Below, piece by piece: positions 38,889 through 50,915 of a DNA stretch of 64,000 bases. The first letter of the stretch is position 1; each line of letters opens with the position of its first letter. The stretch covers positions 124,001-188,000 of the forward strand of contig JAJIRX010000067.1 in assembly GCA_023853785.1 (NCBI GenBank). Reading direction: 5' to 3'. The translations under genes and the position numbers were made by a program. Under the pieces are notes generated by a model. That model was given only the letters and a program-made list of their open reading frames with translations, did not search any database and was not told the DNA's origin. Origin of the DNA: Psilocybe azurescens. Its lineage: Eukaryota > Basidiomycota > Agaricomycetes > Agaricales > Agrocybaceae.

Positions 38889-39537
38889 CCGTGGTTCTAT
38901 GTTTGAAGCACAGGGACAAATTGACAACTCAGATTTTTTTTAATTTTCAGTGTATGTAAGCACATTATATACCGTAGTAGATTCCCAAAATTTCATAATA
39001 TTAGGATGAAATTTGACTGAGAAATAAGGACATTATCCCTTCTATGCATGAGGGGGAATTATCAGAAATTTTATCCAAGGTCCACAACTTTACAGGGCCT
39101 AGAGGTAGTTAATCTCAGTATGGGACATTTTGAATCATGTTTATAACTTAGTTTATTGACAAGATATAAGCCAATGAACATCCTGAACATTGTGTGAAAA
39201 CAGTAATTATGACCGAAAACAGCCAAAATCACTGAACTTGCAGTCTGCATATCTCATCGAAAAATGCAGATATAAATTTAATTCAACTTGTGCCACGCTT
39301 CAAATATGCATGTGTATGTCCTCTCAAAAGGATGAGGTCTGAAAATTATTTCTTACAAATTCCCCTTAGGTCCAGATGACAAAATAGCCATGTTTATCAG
39401 TCCTAATATTATGAAATTCGAGGAATCTACTACGGTATATAATATGTTTACATCCACTGAAAATCAAAAAATCCGAGTTGTCAATTTGTCCCTGTGTTTC
39501 AAACATAAACCCATGGTTACTTTTGGTAACCACGAGT
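38868..39537. mobile_element. Fold-back/MITE element with about 150-bp inverted repeats
   Basis: The left arm begins ACTCGTGGTTACCAAAAGTA at 38868. The right arm is its reverse complement ending CCACGAGT at 39537. The arms stay alignable for about 150 bp (for example ATTATATACCGTAGTAGATTC and CATAATATTAGGA in both) with roughly 10-15 percent mismatch. The interior of about 360 bp has no coding capacity. The arm ends also contain a small palindrome (GGTTAC-cnaaa-GTAACC). No clear target-site duplication could be fixed. It is a non-autonomous DNA element of unassigned superfamily. Confidence 0.8.
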
Positions 39538-40937
39538 ACACTAGACTAAATGAGTGCACCATCACGTATATTAATATGTAGAGCATTTCAATGATATCTT
39601 GGCTTTCTTGACAGCATCCATTGATCATTCATGTATAGTTGGGCGTCGTATACTTTCATATTCAACTCTATTGAGGAAATTATTCAACGTAAGTCGTGGC
39701 TACACTACGGACATGTCTACTCACAGTAGTCTTCTGAGCCACAAACTGTATCTGTCATCCGCCCTGTTTTATGTTGAACGAACCTAATCAGGTCTTCCAT
39801 TTCTAGAGAGGCATTTGCTTCGCAATTTTGTTCGGAAGCACACCTTGTACTCCTACTGAACCTTCAGGCCATAGTCCTATATTTAGTGTATTTCGCATTG
39901 AAGAAATATATTTATAGTTGAACCCTTCGCGTGTCAAAGTGAAAAGTAATAAGATCCTACACACAGGCTGAGAAAAGATAGCAAGCTTCGGCATCATCCT
40001 TTTATTGTTCCTATAATAGGTCGTAGCAACCGAATCGACACACTCACATTCTGTCGTTTACTGAACAATGTGATAAGCTTCCCTGCGTGTGCGATTGGTG
40101 GAACTAATATAACAATAACCATAAGCGGACATTCGAGCTATGCCCACAGCACCAAACATACCACAGCAACGTCATCTGACCATGGAGAAGCTTGTAGGAG
40201 AACAACAAATATTTGGTAAAACACGGTAGCACCTACCGTAATTATAACGCTCACTTATTGTTTCCAATTGGGTTTGATGCTAGATGACATTGTTTCACTC
40301 CTCACCGCAACGTAAATTATAGATCCGAGCGTGTTCCTCATCTGTGCATAACATTGTCATCAATTTCTGAAAATCAGAACTATGTTGGAGAACGTAGCAT
40401 GGCTCGCGGACGTCAGATCCATCCCCGATTCTGGAAACAATTCTCCCAGGGCGTTTTATACCCGCCTAATTATGCGTGGATCAAATTCTCCATTCTCCAT
40501 TCGGATGACTCTTCGCGGTCAAAGCCAGGAATCAGATGCTATACTAGGTCATTTGTTTTGACACCGAGCATTCTATTAGATAAAATAATACTTCTAACGC
40601 AAAAGCATCACTATCACAGCCTGTGCACCAGTCTGCATTGTTTATTGGCGGATAGTTCCCCTTACACTTGTCGTTTAGAGTCTCTCCAACTGAAATACAC
40701 ATGGATTTGACATATACGGATAATGGATGAACATTGTCTACATTGAATAATAGACTCCCGACGAGGAAAAAGAAACATATGAATCAACAACAATAGTTGT
40801 TGTATTGTAAGTCGTAACTTGTTCAAACCATTGCTGCGGTGATCTTAGACGATTTGATAAAAGAGCGTCAGTGATTTTTATAATTTTACGACCATTTGAG
40901 TATAGCCCGCATATCATAGGACACAGATATAGGATGG
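39538..40937. other. Intergenic, 1.4 kb
   Basis: A 118-codon frame at 40354-40710 (+) lacks motifs and is not called. No RNA or repeat structure noticed. Confidence 0.35.
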
Positions 40938-42058
40938 TCATCTCCGACGGCCTCGATTACGGTCAAGGAAAGAAGCTCGTGATCGCCAAGCTTCTATGTC
41001 CTTGCAAACAAGTTCAAGTGATGCAAGAGCCGGGTTTAGGGCTCTTTCAAAGTTTTGAAATTCTTCCTCGCTGATTGGCTCAATTGTGGAGTAACCAAAA
41101 GCACTGCGTTCATCATGGGGTGATGAAAATTTATGGTGTAATGATGGAGTGTCTTGTCTATGAACATAGAACGGTGGAGATGTCTCATCGTAGACGGGGG
41201 ATTGTTGATCTCCCGCTGATGAGGATGAATTTGCCACAGGAACGGTGCCGAGCTCCGGAAACATTTCTGTGGCCTGCTCCTGCTGGACGGCTGGTACATC
41301 GCCACGGGCAGGAAGGGGATTATTGAGCGCCAAAGGTTCGCCTCCCTCGACGGCCTGCTGAAGTATAGATCCCAGAAGATATGACCAGGTTACTACGGCA
41401 ACATATTAGAGGGCTGATCACAACAAAGAATGAAAGAACAAATACATGGAGTATCAGTATTCGGATACCTGTGCCGATATCGAACATTTAGGAAATTATC
41501 TGGAAAACATTCTGAACATTTCCCTTCAGAATTCCTAGGCTTTGCACGATGTTCTAAAATACACCTTTGGTGCATGAGGGTTGCGTAGGTGGATAGCTCC
41601 TAAAAGGTAATCAGGATTTAAGCAATCTGAAGACTTTGACAGTGCCTTACTAGTCCTTCTGTCCAACTCGCACGTCCCAACATAGAGTGTGCTTTGGTGT
41701 GTTCTTTCCCCTTCCCGTACCATTTTACTTCTCCTGCGTTCACCCTGCGTTTATAAGAAATGCGAGCTCTTACGTATCTGTATACCAGATATCAGAATTA
41801 ATTCGAAAGTATTGTAAAAAAGAGTCGGCAGGCTTACTCTTCGATGAGGTCAATGAACGTAGCCATAACATGGGATGGGATTATATCTTCTTTCTCTGCA
41901 ACTGCCGTAATAACTTTCTCGATGCGCTCTGTCCACTTCTGAATACGATATGCTGGCCGGCGGGTTCTTATGTAATTGGCGATACTCATAGTTGCTGGTA
42001 TGGCCGCCAATGGAACTTGTATTATAGTCGACCATTCGGTTACTGTATCCATAATCAA
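40938..42058 (-). CDS. Unrecognised multi-exon protein, possible membrane anchor
   Basis: Exon 1 (from 42058) encodes MDTVTEWSTIIQVPLAAIPA and RIEKVITAVAEKEDIIPSHV, ending GA|GTAAGC. The next exon, after TATACAG, joins in frame as YVRARISYKRRVNAGEVKWY ... SMLGRASWTEGL. A short exon ELSTYATLMHQ follows. The last exon (ending 40938) gives AVEGGEPLALNNPLPARGDV ... FGYSTIEPISEEEFQNF ... LDRNRGRRR-stop. The first three exons are in frame; the link to the last could not be placed without a frame change. A hydrophobic stretch near residues 10-25 could be a single membrane segment, and the C-terminal exon is acidic and probably disordered. No family recognised. Confidence 0.5.
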
Positions 42059-42554
42059 GGGTGAGTCGATTGCACGATAAAAATTCTGGTAGAGAGCTTT
42101 TAGGGAGAAATTTTTAGAGAAGCTTATTGCTGTTGAAGCTTGGATTTCTACAGTATTTAAAGAATGCTTTGGTGATACGTAACGGTAGTCACGATGCAGA
42201 GAAGTTTTCTCACAGATTTATTTTGAAGGTTGGCACACAGACGAGAAATAGGAAATGGTTTCCAAGAGACTTTGTGCGACATTGTCTTTCACACATGGTT
42301 TCTATTCATGAAGTAACGTCAACATTGAGTCTGTCAGAAAATGACTACCCTTGTAATTGTTGATCTATTATTAGGTACTTATTAATAGTACACTTAGAAA
42401 CCATTAATCGAGCTGGCGACCAAACAAAGCCAAAGGGAAAGTGAAGCTCAATTGTTCAACATTGAAATGTTCAAGCTCTAGTTGAACACCGTTGAACATC
42501 ATTCGCCCCTTGCTCACTACCCGTGCACAAGAATCACATCCTCCCTAGTCTGCC
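42059..42554. other. Intergenic; divergent promoters
   Basis: Lies between the minus-strand unknown gene and the plus-strand kinase-like gene. A run of GTTGAAC/TTCAAC words at 42440-42500 forms short inverted repeats. No gene seen. Confidence 0.35.
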
Positions 42555-43969
42555 ATGCTGACAGCCGCTGATCATGAATTTAATGCCGGTGGTGTTCTTG
42601 GACCCTCAGAATATTTCTGGAGAACTCATTTTGCCTGGCTCAAAAACCAAGGATATCAGCTGCGACCTCGTTATTCCCCAGATTGGGTCCCCTCATGGAC
42701 AGTGAATCAAACGCTTTACTTAAGTAACGAAGATGGACGCAGACTGAGGGTAAGAGCCGTCTCTCATGGTTGTAAAGATTATGCTTATTTCAAGGCCTGA
42801 AGTACGGACAAATCAATGACGCCGTTCATATACCGACGGGTTCTCGTGTTGCTTTGAAGATAGTGCTCAAAAAGGAGCATCCATACGAGGAGACTATCTC
42901 GCGGTATCTCACTTCTGAGACGCTATCGGCCGATCCCAGAAACCACTGTGTTCCCATTTTGGATGTTCTCCACCCCCAAACGAGCAGGACGACACCCTGA
43001 TATTGGTTATGCCCCTTCTTCGTCAATTTGGTTCTCCCATCTTTGATACGCTTGGCGAGGCTATGGAATGCATCCGTCAGCTTTTTGAGGTGAGGGATTC
43101 ATCATACATTTGTGTAGAGCGAGGCATATCTAACGGACCTAACGGATGTATCCAGGGCCTCCAATTTATACATGAATGCCATGTGGCTCATCGGTATGCG
43201 CTTCTCCCTATTCTCAGCACCAGGCATCACACTGAACCTACGTAGTGACATAAATATGAACAACTTCATGATGGAATCTAGGGATATGTTCCCGCAAGGC
43301 TACCATACGCAGGATATCTTGCTCAAGTCTGATTTGAGCGGACCCGCACGATATTATACCCGAACTCAGCGCCCCCGAGGTATTACATTATTGATTTTGG
43401 CATCTCTCGTCAATACGATGTTAGTGATACATCCCCTCGCGAGCCAGTGATACTGGGTGGTGATAGCACCGTACCCGAATTCAAAAATCCTTATGAAGCG
43501 CAAAATCCATATTGGACTGATGTCTATTACGCCGGTAATCTCGTTCGTACACATTTTCTTCAGGTGATACATTTCTATTATTCATGTGCCACGTCATTCT
43601 GACCTACAGAACTAGGGTCATCCTATTCTAACCCACATTAGAGGTTACAAAGGTTTGGAATTCCTGAAGCCTCTCATTGACGACATGGTACAAGACGACC
43701 CAAGCAAAAGACCAACGATGGATGAAGTTGTGAGGCGCTTTGAAGCCATCGGGAATGATTTGAGTCCATGGAGATTTCGCTCTCGGATTCCATGGCGGCG
43801 TGCAAATGTTTTCCAGGCCTGCTCTCAGTTCGTGTCTCACTGGAAGAGGAGAGTTGTCTATGTAGTCACCCGTACTCCGGCTCTTCCTCGGCCAAAGAAA
43901 CAATCATCGTCATCATTGTCCCAAGCTACTAAGCAGGACTCTCAACAACATAGTAATGGGAACAACTAA
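42555..43969 (+). CDS. Agaricomycete kinase-like protein
   Basis: Exon 1 (42555-42749) MLTAADHEFNAGGVLGPSEY is spliced with a GTAAGA donor to YGQINDAVHIPTGSRVALKI, which carries the ATP-lysine strand VALK. Later exons give GLQFIHECHVAHR|DINMNNFMM, the HRD catalytic loop with Asp and Asn (HRDINMNN), then IIDFGISRQYD (DFG) and DPSKRPTMDEVVRRFE, a typical C-lobe end. The tail is WRRANVFQACSQFVSHWKR and a Ser/Gln-rich end. All key kinase residues are present, so activity is possible. Two single-base shifts interrupt the frame: the C run at 42973-42977 (its broken paralogue at 17865-18298 has the extra base) and about 43375, before YYIIDFG. The junction before GYKGLEFLKP also could not be spliced in frame. 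It belongs to a large mushroom-specific kinase family of unknown role. Confidence 0.75.
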
Positions 43970-45019
43970 CTACTATTTAAGATATCCATTGTAAATGCCG
44001 CTATATACTTAAAACTAATATTTAAGCTGCCGTTTCTACAATCCTTTGTTAACGATTGGACACAGCATGAGAAGACCTTCAATAACTATGTTGTGATGCC
44101 AGTTTCCGCTTCCTTCGACAAGACTACTGCGAGATGTGTGTTATCAGGTACTTTCAAATAAGTAGTGTTCGCTAAGAAAGAACAATGCAGTTTCCAGGCT
44201 GTGTTATACTGCCTCGCCCACAACTACACAATTCTATTACAGCATGGCATACCTCAAAATGTCCGTAGCCGATGAATGTACTCATTTTATATCGGTTGTG
44301 GGAAAAATTCCACTAGTTTTAAGCCATCAACTTGAAGGTCAGACACTAGGTCGACGTTCCACCCCGCCTCATAAGTATAACTAAACCAACTGATAATAGA
44401 TTTATCCGGTCAAGGCCTAAATTCATCCTCACACAGCTGTCGGATGGTATACCCAATTATAAGTCTGTTCCTTTCCTTGTCTTACCGTACAAATTTACAC
44501 TCATTTACCTTTGTTCTTTGTCTGTTATCACGTTAAGCGAAGATACCTAGGTATTTATCTTCACACATCGAACGAAAACCCTTTTGTTTGGCACACCTAT
44601 CCCAAGTGAAGCTCGCTATACCCGCAAACTTTCACCGACCCTCGAATGAGTGCTAAGCTTACTTTGTTCTAAATTAATCAACATGACTCGGAGCGTATGT
44701 TAATAGACACAAATCCATATATCTACCTAGTTTATCCATCATCCGTTCATGGGGCACCAGTGATCATAACTCAATCGGACCCTCTCCTACCTTGTCGTAG
44801 AGTAATACTATGGATTTTCTAGATACATCGACGTAGTACAACAAACAATAGAACGTGTACAAGTGGTAAGTTGTGGATAGCCCTCGTGATGATGAATAGC
44901 GCCGATGATCACGATAACGTCCGTATAAACCGATCTAGGGCCAAGCATGGCCAAGTCAAAGTCAACCCCAACTCAACGTACTCAAGGTTTCAAATTGCAA
45001 CCGTTACAGTGCACAATTG
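43970..45019. other. Intergenic, 1 kb
   Basis: A/T-rich, with no exon-like open frames and no RNA fold noticed. Confidence 0.35.
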
Positions 45020-45180
45020 AACATCGCGGGCAAGGCAAGGGCAGGGCCGAAGAATTTCGATATGTGCCGCTCAATCGACGGCTAACGTCTACTTCCACAG
45101 CCTTTACAGGTGATATATAGCAAAACCGGTCATTCTATTATCGGATCCTCTTACGACTTCTTTGTGCAGAGCCGATGTCT
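45020..45180 (+). pseudogene. Remnant of a DUF4238 gene 3' region
   Basis: The stretch TTCGATATGTGCCGCTC through ACAGGTGATATATAGCAAAA matches 38570-38640 of the DUF4238 gene (TCGATATATGCCACTC through TCAGGTAATATAGCAAAA) with scattered differences. It encodes a partial RYVPL-like segment equivalent to RYMPL. No other part of the gene is found nearby, so this is a short relic. Confidence 0.5.
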
Positions 45181-45850
45181 TATCACTACTCCGTGAAGAC
45201 TGGCAGGCAAGGACAAGCACCGCGCTGCATCCATATCCATATCCACGTCACTTTCTACAGGTGTGCCACACAGAATCAACAGATAATTTATTCTTATAAT
45301 TTAAGCCTTTCTAGGTCACCTCAGGTAGAGTCGAAGGCACTAAACGGTCTCTGTCCGTGTAACCATGTCTTGATAAAATTTCTTCTCCTTGCGTTGTGTC
45401 CCGGGTAGTTGATTAGCTGTTTCCGTACGAAACAGCATGCTGATGAGTTGATCAGTGAGTGGAAAAGTTGAAATCCTCAAAGATGATTGAAGAAAGTTTA
45501 CCGGCAAAGACCGAAGAATGTATTGATAAATTTCGATGTCAGCTGTTCATGTTATGTATCCCGGCTCCGGCACATATTTTCTGGCCGCTTTCCAAACGAG
45601 ACAAGATGCCTATCACGCCTAATGAGATGACTAACATCAATCTGGCTCTCAACACACGTTGAGCTTGACACCGCACTACTGTCCTGGGAGGAGTAGTTGC
45701 CACCGCCACCCTTTCACACATGCTCCGGACTTGATTGCTCACCATCTTGAAGTGTTGGGGGAAACACGATTGTTGATACTTTTGCTCATATTGCACCAAA
45801 CTGTACGTTGTAATTGTCTTTTGGATAAGCCAATTACTCATGATGACTAG
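45181..45850. other. Intergenic before the kinase pair
   Basis: Open frames at 45175-45408 and 45459-45662 lack motifs and splice context; not called. Confidence 0.3.
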
Positions 45851-47777
45851 ATGAGTTTCTTTGGCTTGAACTATTTCAATTCGTCCAAGGAAGGGTCATC
45901 GAGCGATTGTGAGTTGAGAGGCCAGCGTCATGCTGAGAGCTGAAATCACGGATTCCTGGCAACGTAGCCTCTAATAGAACCAACAGGTGAGCACTGACCA
46001 GTTAACTTTCAAATGCAAATGTTTTCTGACCAACTTCGTCTGAGAAAGCTCGACCGAGTCTGATCTAGTGCGTCAAAATGAAGAGTTGAAGGGAAAGCTA
46101 GCAGAACTAGCCGCCGAGAACGCCCGACTGAAGCTGTCGACTATGCAATTGTCAAGCGAAAACACAAGATCGTCTCAACCCCTTAACACGCGTGGCCAAC
46201 TCGCCACTTCTTCACTTTCTTCCTTCAACCGCAAATCTTCCAACATGCCAAAGAAGGACAACTTTAGATGGGCAAAACTATCAGATCTTGGTGCTCTTCA
46301 CGAGGAAGACTCCACAGACGAAATACTCTCCCTAGGTGGGAGTGACTCGGAGGATTCGGAGGACAGTATCGCGGATGCACTTGAAGCCATGAACAAGCTT
46401 CTAATCTTAGATTCACCACTTGACTCTCCCGTCGACAAAATTTTGGATGATTTACCCCTTCCAGAATCTGCAGAGTCGTCCTTTTCGATATCGTTATCAA
46501 GCGTAACAACGGAGGACCTGACTGGCTTCATCATCCGAGATAGTGAGTACCCCGCCCATGGCGGAGGATACGCAGACGTATATACAGGTACTCTATCAAA
46601 AGAGGAGAAGAATACCAAGGTGCGTAAAGAAACCTTCTTGGAAAGCATATAGAACAAGTCTGAGAATCCTCCCAGGTGGCTATCAAGGTCATACGGGCAC
46701 ATACATATACTCCTAGTAACCAATGGAAGATAGAGAAGGTAACAGGGCTCTATTATTCGTCGTCGACTTTGATACTTATTCGTCAATAAAGAGGCTAAGA
46801 CGAGAGATTCGTCTATGGTCATGTTTGCGACATCCAAATGTTGTACCGTTATTGGGGACCACAATGAGCTTTGGTTCTCACACTGCCATGGTCTGTCCGT
46901 GGATGAATGAAGGAAATTTGCACCACTATCTAAATGATAGGAAAGCAGAGTTGAACTTGCGAAGGCGGCTGCAAATTGTAGGTATCTTTCTATTAACATT
47001 TTTATCGATGATCTTATCTCATTTATACAGCTAACAGATGTTGTGGAGGGTCTTTCATATTGTAAGCTTGAACCATCTCTTTTATTTATATCATCACAGC
47101 CGCAACTAACACACCCCTAAGTACATTCACAACCGGTTATCCATGGCGATCTCACAACCGTACGCAGCATGCTTTCTCTCATGTTGAAATATTTATGAGG
47201 ACTTGGCTAGGGTAACATTCTGATGGACGGAGGAAAGGCCCACCTGAGCGATTTTGGCCTATCGAATGTCATGGCCGAAGTTCGAAATAACTCGTTTATA
47301 AGCTCTACGGTCGGGGGTGCTCCCAGGTGGACAGCACCTGAACTCTTCCACGTAGGGACGGACATCAATGCCGTCCCGACTGTAACAAAGCAATGCGACA
47401 TTTATTCATTCGGAAGTGTTGCACTACAAGTACGTTCAGGCAAACCTATTCCAACGATAGCCTCATCTGCTCACATGCTGGCCTGTAGGTTATATCTGGA
47501 AGAATACCCTATGAAGATATTATCTCCGACGTTCAGGTTATTATGCAGCTGATCAAGGTAGCGATCCCCGAGACCGGCGGAACCTCTGCTATCAGATGCG
47601 TTCTGGGACTTCATCGTCTTATGCTGGAGCCGAAACCCCTTTAGTCGACCTGAAATTGACCAGGTGAGAGAGATGCTGCAGGTGTTGCGATATAGTTGCA
47701 GTGAGGAGACATTGGCTGCAAATGTTGTCGACTATGACAAGTCAGCAGAGAAGGATGTTGTGGAGGACACGGAATGA
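45851..47777 (+). CDS. TKL-like protein kinase K1
   Basis: A possible first exon is MSFFGLNYFNSSKEGSSSD at 45851. The next exon reads SSTESDLVRQNEELKGKLAE and continues as a leucine-zipper-like coiled coil (AENARLKLSTMQLSSEN), but the splice between them is not in frame, so the start is uncertain. A Ser/Asp-rich linker follows, then the kinase domain: Gly-rich HGGGYADVY, lysine strand VAIKVIRAHTY, RLRREIRLWSCLRHPNVVPL, catalytic loop VIHGDLTTGN (HGD variant of HRD), DFGLSNVM, APE-like WTAPELF and CDIYSFGS. The sequence is closely similar to K2. A frame break near 47571 must be crossed to recover PAEPLLSDAFWDFIVLCWSR and the tail ending EDTE-stop at 47777. This is a cytosolic Ser/Thr or dual-specificity kinase of the TKL group as seen in mushrooms; substrate unknown. 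Confidence 0.72.
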
Positions 47778-48026
47778 ATTGGAGATTGGGGTGAGTGGGG
47801 TTGCACATATGTAATATGTCTGTAGTTCTCAAATAGTATAAATTAAACTTTCCCGCTTGAATTCTGGACACCAGATCCAGGCTATAACGACCTGACAAAT
47901 TACAGTATTCACAAAGCTCTGTACTTGTGTACAGATATGATAAGTAATGCTATGTCGGAGTAAGAATTTGTGATCAAGGTCTATTTTTAGAGGACAACCG
48001 GCCGTTTCTTCCTTGATTTTACTATC

Positions 48027-50366
48027 ATGAGCTACTACTACATACCGCACCCCGAGGGCGGTGCGCCATTTCCAGGAGGGTCTGAAGTAAAAAGCCTTCA
48101 TCGCCCGTGCCCGGATATCCACCACCCATGCTGGCACATCCAACACCAGAAACTTCCAGTGGCCCACGGCTGTATCCCACACTGGAGACTTCTAGCTACT
48201 CGACGCGACCACCACCACCCACATCTACTGCTCAACAATATTTAGGGCAATACGCTACATTGGAGATCACCAGGTTTCCCATTAGTGATCGGCCATCATC
48301 TATTGCAGAGCTCGCAGAGCTCTCGAAGAGAGCCTTACAGATCGACTGGAATCCCAACTCTGAGCTTAAACAGAATCTCAGAAAAGCTGAAAAGCATCGT
48401 CGAGAGGGTAACGAATGTGTAAAGGGAGGTGATCTAGAAACGGCGTTCGTGCATTTTGCAACAGGGGCCACCCTTGTATTAGAGAAACTGCCACAGCACA
48501 GGGGGTATTACACTGGGTTGAATGCAAATCACCGTCACACTCTTAATCTAGTGAGTCTCTCATTCTTTATCACACACACATTTCCCTAGCGGTGCAAGAA
48601 ATCTGACTTTGATTTTTGCCATCCATGTGTTGGCTTTATATACCTATAGAACGGGCAAGACATTCTGGACCGTCTGGCTGATATTAAGCCTGTACTTATT
48701 GACCGATATGACAAGTGGTTGGCTCAGCAGTACTCGGAAGATGTCAACACAAGCAAAAGTCACAGCATAAGAACGAACGAACCCAGTGTCAGTACCAGCA
48801 ACGATAGCGATCGATATCATGCACCTCGATATGGCCTTATTGATAAGACCAAACCGTATGTGATACCCTCTTCGAAGACCAATGCTAGCGAGCTTTATGG
48901 ATGGAGTGGAATAGGGGAGATTTACAAGGATGAGAGGAGGATGACATCCCCAATTACAGAATCCCCGCCAAATCCTCCTGTTATAGAGAATGTCGACCGT
49001 CCATGGTCTCTACCAAAATCCGCCAATTCATCCTTCTCGACTACGATATCAAGCATAAAGACAGAGGATCTCACAGGGTCCGTGAAGCGGGAGAGTGAGT
49101 ATCCAGCCCATGGAGGAGGCTATGCGGATGTGTATACAGGCACGTTGACTAGAAAAGCGAGAACAATAAAGGTTTGAACACGTTTCTATAGTATAACGGC
49201 AGGCTACGTGACTGAACCAGGGTATCACTTTAGGTGGCAATCAAAGTGATTCGCTCACATACATATGCCGCATCAAATCAATGGAAAATAGACAAGGTAT
49301 TAACATCCAATTTATCCGTTATTGGTGACCTAAGTACCATGTTCTACTTTGTTTTAGAGACTAAGAAGGGAGATCCTCTTATGGTCGTGTCTGCGGCATC
49401 CGAATATCGTCCCATTGCTGGGAACTACGACGGGGTTTGGCGCTTATCCAGCAATGGTCGGTCCATGGATGAAGGATGGAGACTTGAGTCACTACCTCAG
49501 CATCAAAAAACGTGAACTGAGCTTGCGAAGGCGCTTGCAGATCGTACGCATCTGTAATTCATACTGGCTCTATGAATTTGACTAAAAGAATTCATGAAGT
49601 TGGCAGATGTCGTAGAAGGCCTAGCTTATTGTGAGGCCTAATCTTCCTGAGTCCGGATAATTCTAGCAATTTACTCCGTTGTCAAGTACATTCGCAATCA
49701 GTGATCCATGGTGACCTTACGACCGTACGTCTCGCTCTTTTAACACGACCCAATGCAGACACTGATGAACAGCACCTGACATTGTACTCATAGGGAAATA
49801 TATTGATGGATGAAGGCAAAGCCCACCTGAGTGACTTCGGCCTGTCGAATGTCATGATCGAAGTCCGAAATATGTCGTTTATGAGCTCCACCGTTTCCGG
49901 TTCTCCGAGATGGACAGCGCCCGAGCTGCTGCATGTAGGCGCCGGGGTCCCAGATGTGACAAAGCATTGCGATATCTATTCCTTCGGAAGTGTTGTACTT
50001 CAAGTGAGTGCCTTGCATCATTTCTGTGGCCAGCCACCTGATTCCCCGCTACAGACGGTCACAGGAAGGATACCGTATGAGAGCATTACACTCGATGTGC
50101 AGGTTCTGATGGAAGTGATGAGAGGTGGAACTCCTGCGAGGCCCCCCGAACCGCTTTTTTCAGACGAGTTGTGGGATCTGACCGTCTCATGTTGGAGTAG
50201 GGATCCCACATCTCGACCAGAGATTGGTCAAGTGCGAGAAAGGCTACACATACTGCGATATAACTGTAGTGAGGGTGAGCTGGCGACCAATATTGTCGAT
50301 TCAGACAAGTCACCGGGGGAGGACGAGGAAGATAATGCCGAGCCGTATACGTTTGTGTCTGATTGA
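48027..50366 (+). CDS. USP8-dimerisation domain fused to TKL-like kinase (K2)
   Basis: The N-terminus is MSYYYIPHPEGGAPFPGG and a Pro-rich linker, then RPSSIAELAELSKRALQIDW, RKAEKHRREGNECVKGGDLE, FVHFATGATLVLEKLPQHR and NGQDILDRLADIKPVLIDRY. This is the USP8-dimerisation/MIT-like helical module found at the start of AMSH and UBPY-type deubiquitinases. The exon carrying its end (after TATAG at 48650) runs without a break into a linker and then a kinase domain almost identical in plan to K1: HGGGYADVY, VAIKVIRSHTY, VIHGDLTTGN, DFGLSNVM, WTAPELL, CWSRDPTSRPEIGQV. All catalytic residues are present. An in-frame intron near 50004-50055 is hidden in the open frame. One base seems missing in the A5 run at 48089-48093, needed to link the first 25 codons. 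No protease domain is present. The module may recruit the kinase to ESCRT or ubiquitin machinery. Confidence 0.75.
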
Positions 50367-50915
50367 TTTCGTAGGTGCTTGATAGTGTGCTGGGCTAACT
50401 GGATTTTTATTAACAATTTGCTGTCGTCTTAATCTCCATCATGGTATGTAAGAGTCTGGTCACTCGTGAGTTAACCCTTTTTTCTCTTTATGTGTGATGG
50501 AACATATCGCTCCAAATCATGTTTCCGTGTCCTAACTGTTAACCCACTGCCTCATTGCCGATTCCGTGACGGAAAGTTTCTAGTAATAATAGCCACTCCA
50601 AGTCATTCAAAAGGTGTGTTTTGGGCGTCGCAAATCGTGAGGTAACGATGAACAATGAATCCAGCTATAATAATACGGGAAGAGCGTAAAATAATTAAGG
50701 TAGCAATGTGTACTTTGTGAAGGCGAAGGTAACGAAGTGTCCCCAGTTTCTTTCTAAGTTCCAATAGTAGTAAAAAGTCCGTGAGTAGATAATGAAAGAT
50801 ACCAACGAAAGCGAGAAGTCCATTGTATGACAATATACAAACAACAAGTCCGAGGGATCACAAAGCAAGCGACGGTAACACGGAAAGAAGTGTCCATCGA
50901 TCCATCGTTAGGCTG
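50367..50915. other. Intergenic, convergent 3' ends
   Basis: 3' flanks of the K2 kinase and, on the other strand, of the chitin deacetylase. No gene seen. Confidence 0.4.

Noticed and set aside
40354..40710. 118-codon open frame
   Set aside because: No motif, no splice context, ordinary for A/T-rich spacer.
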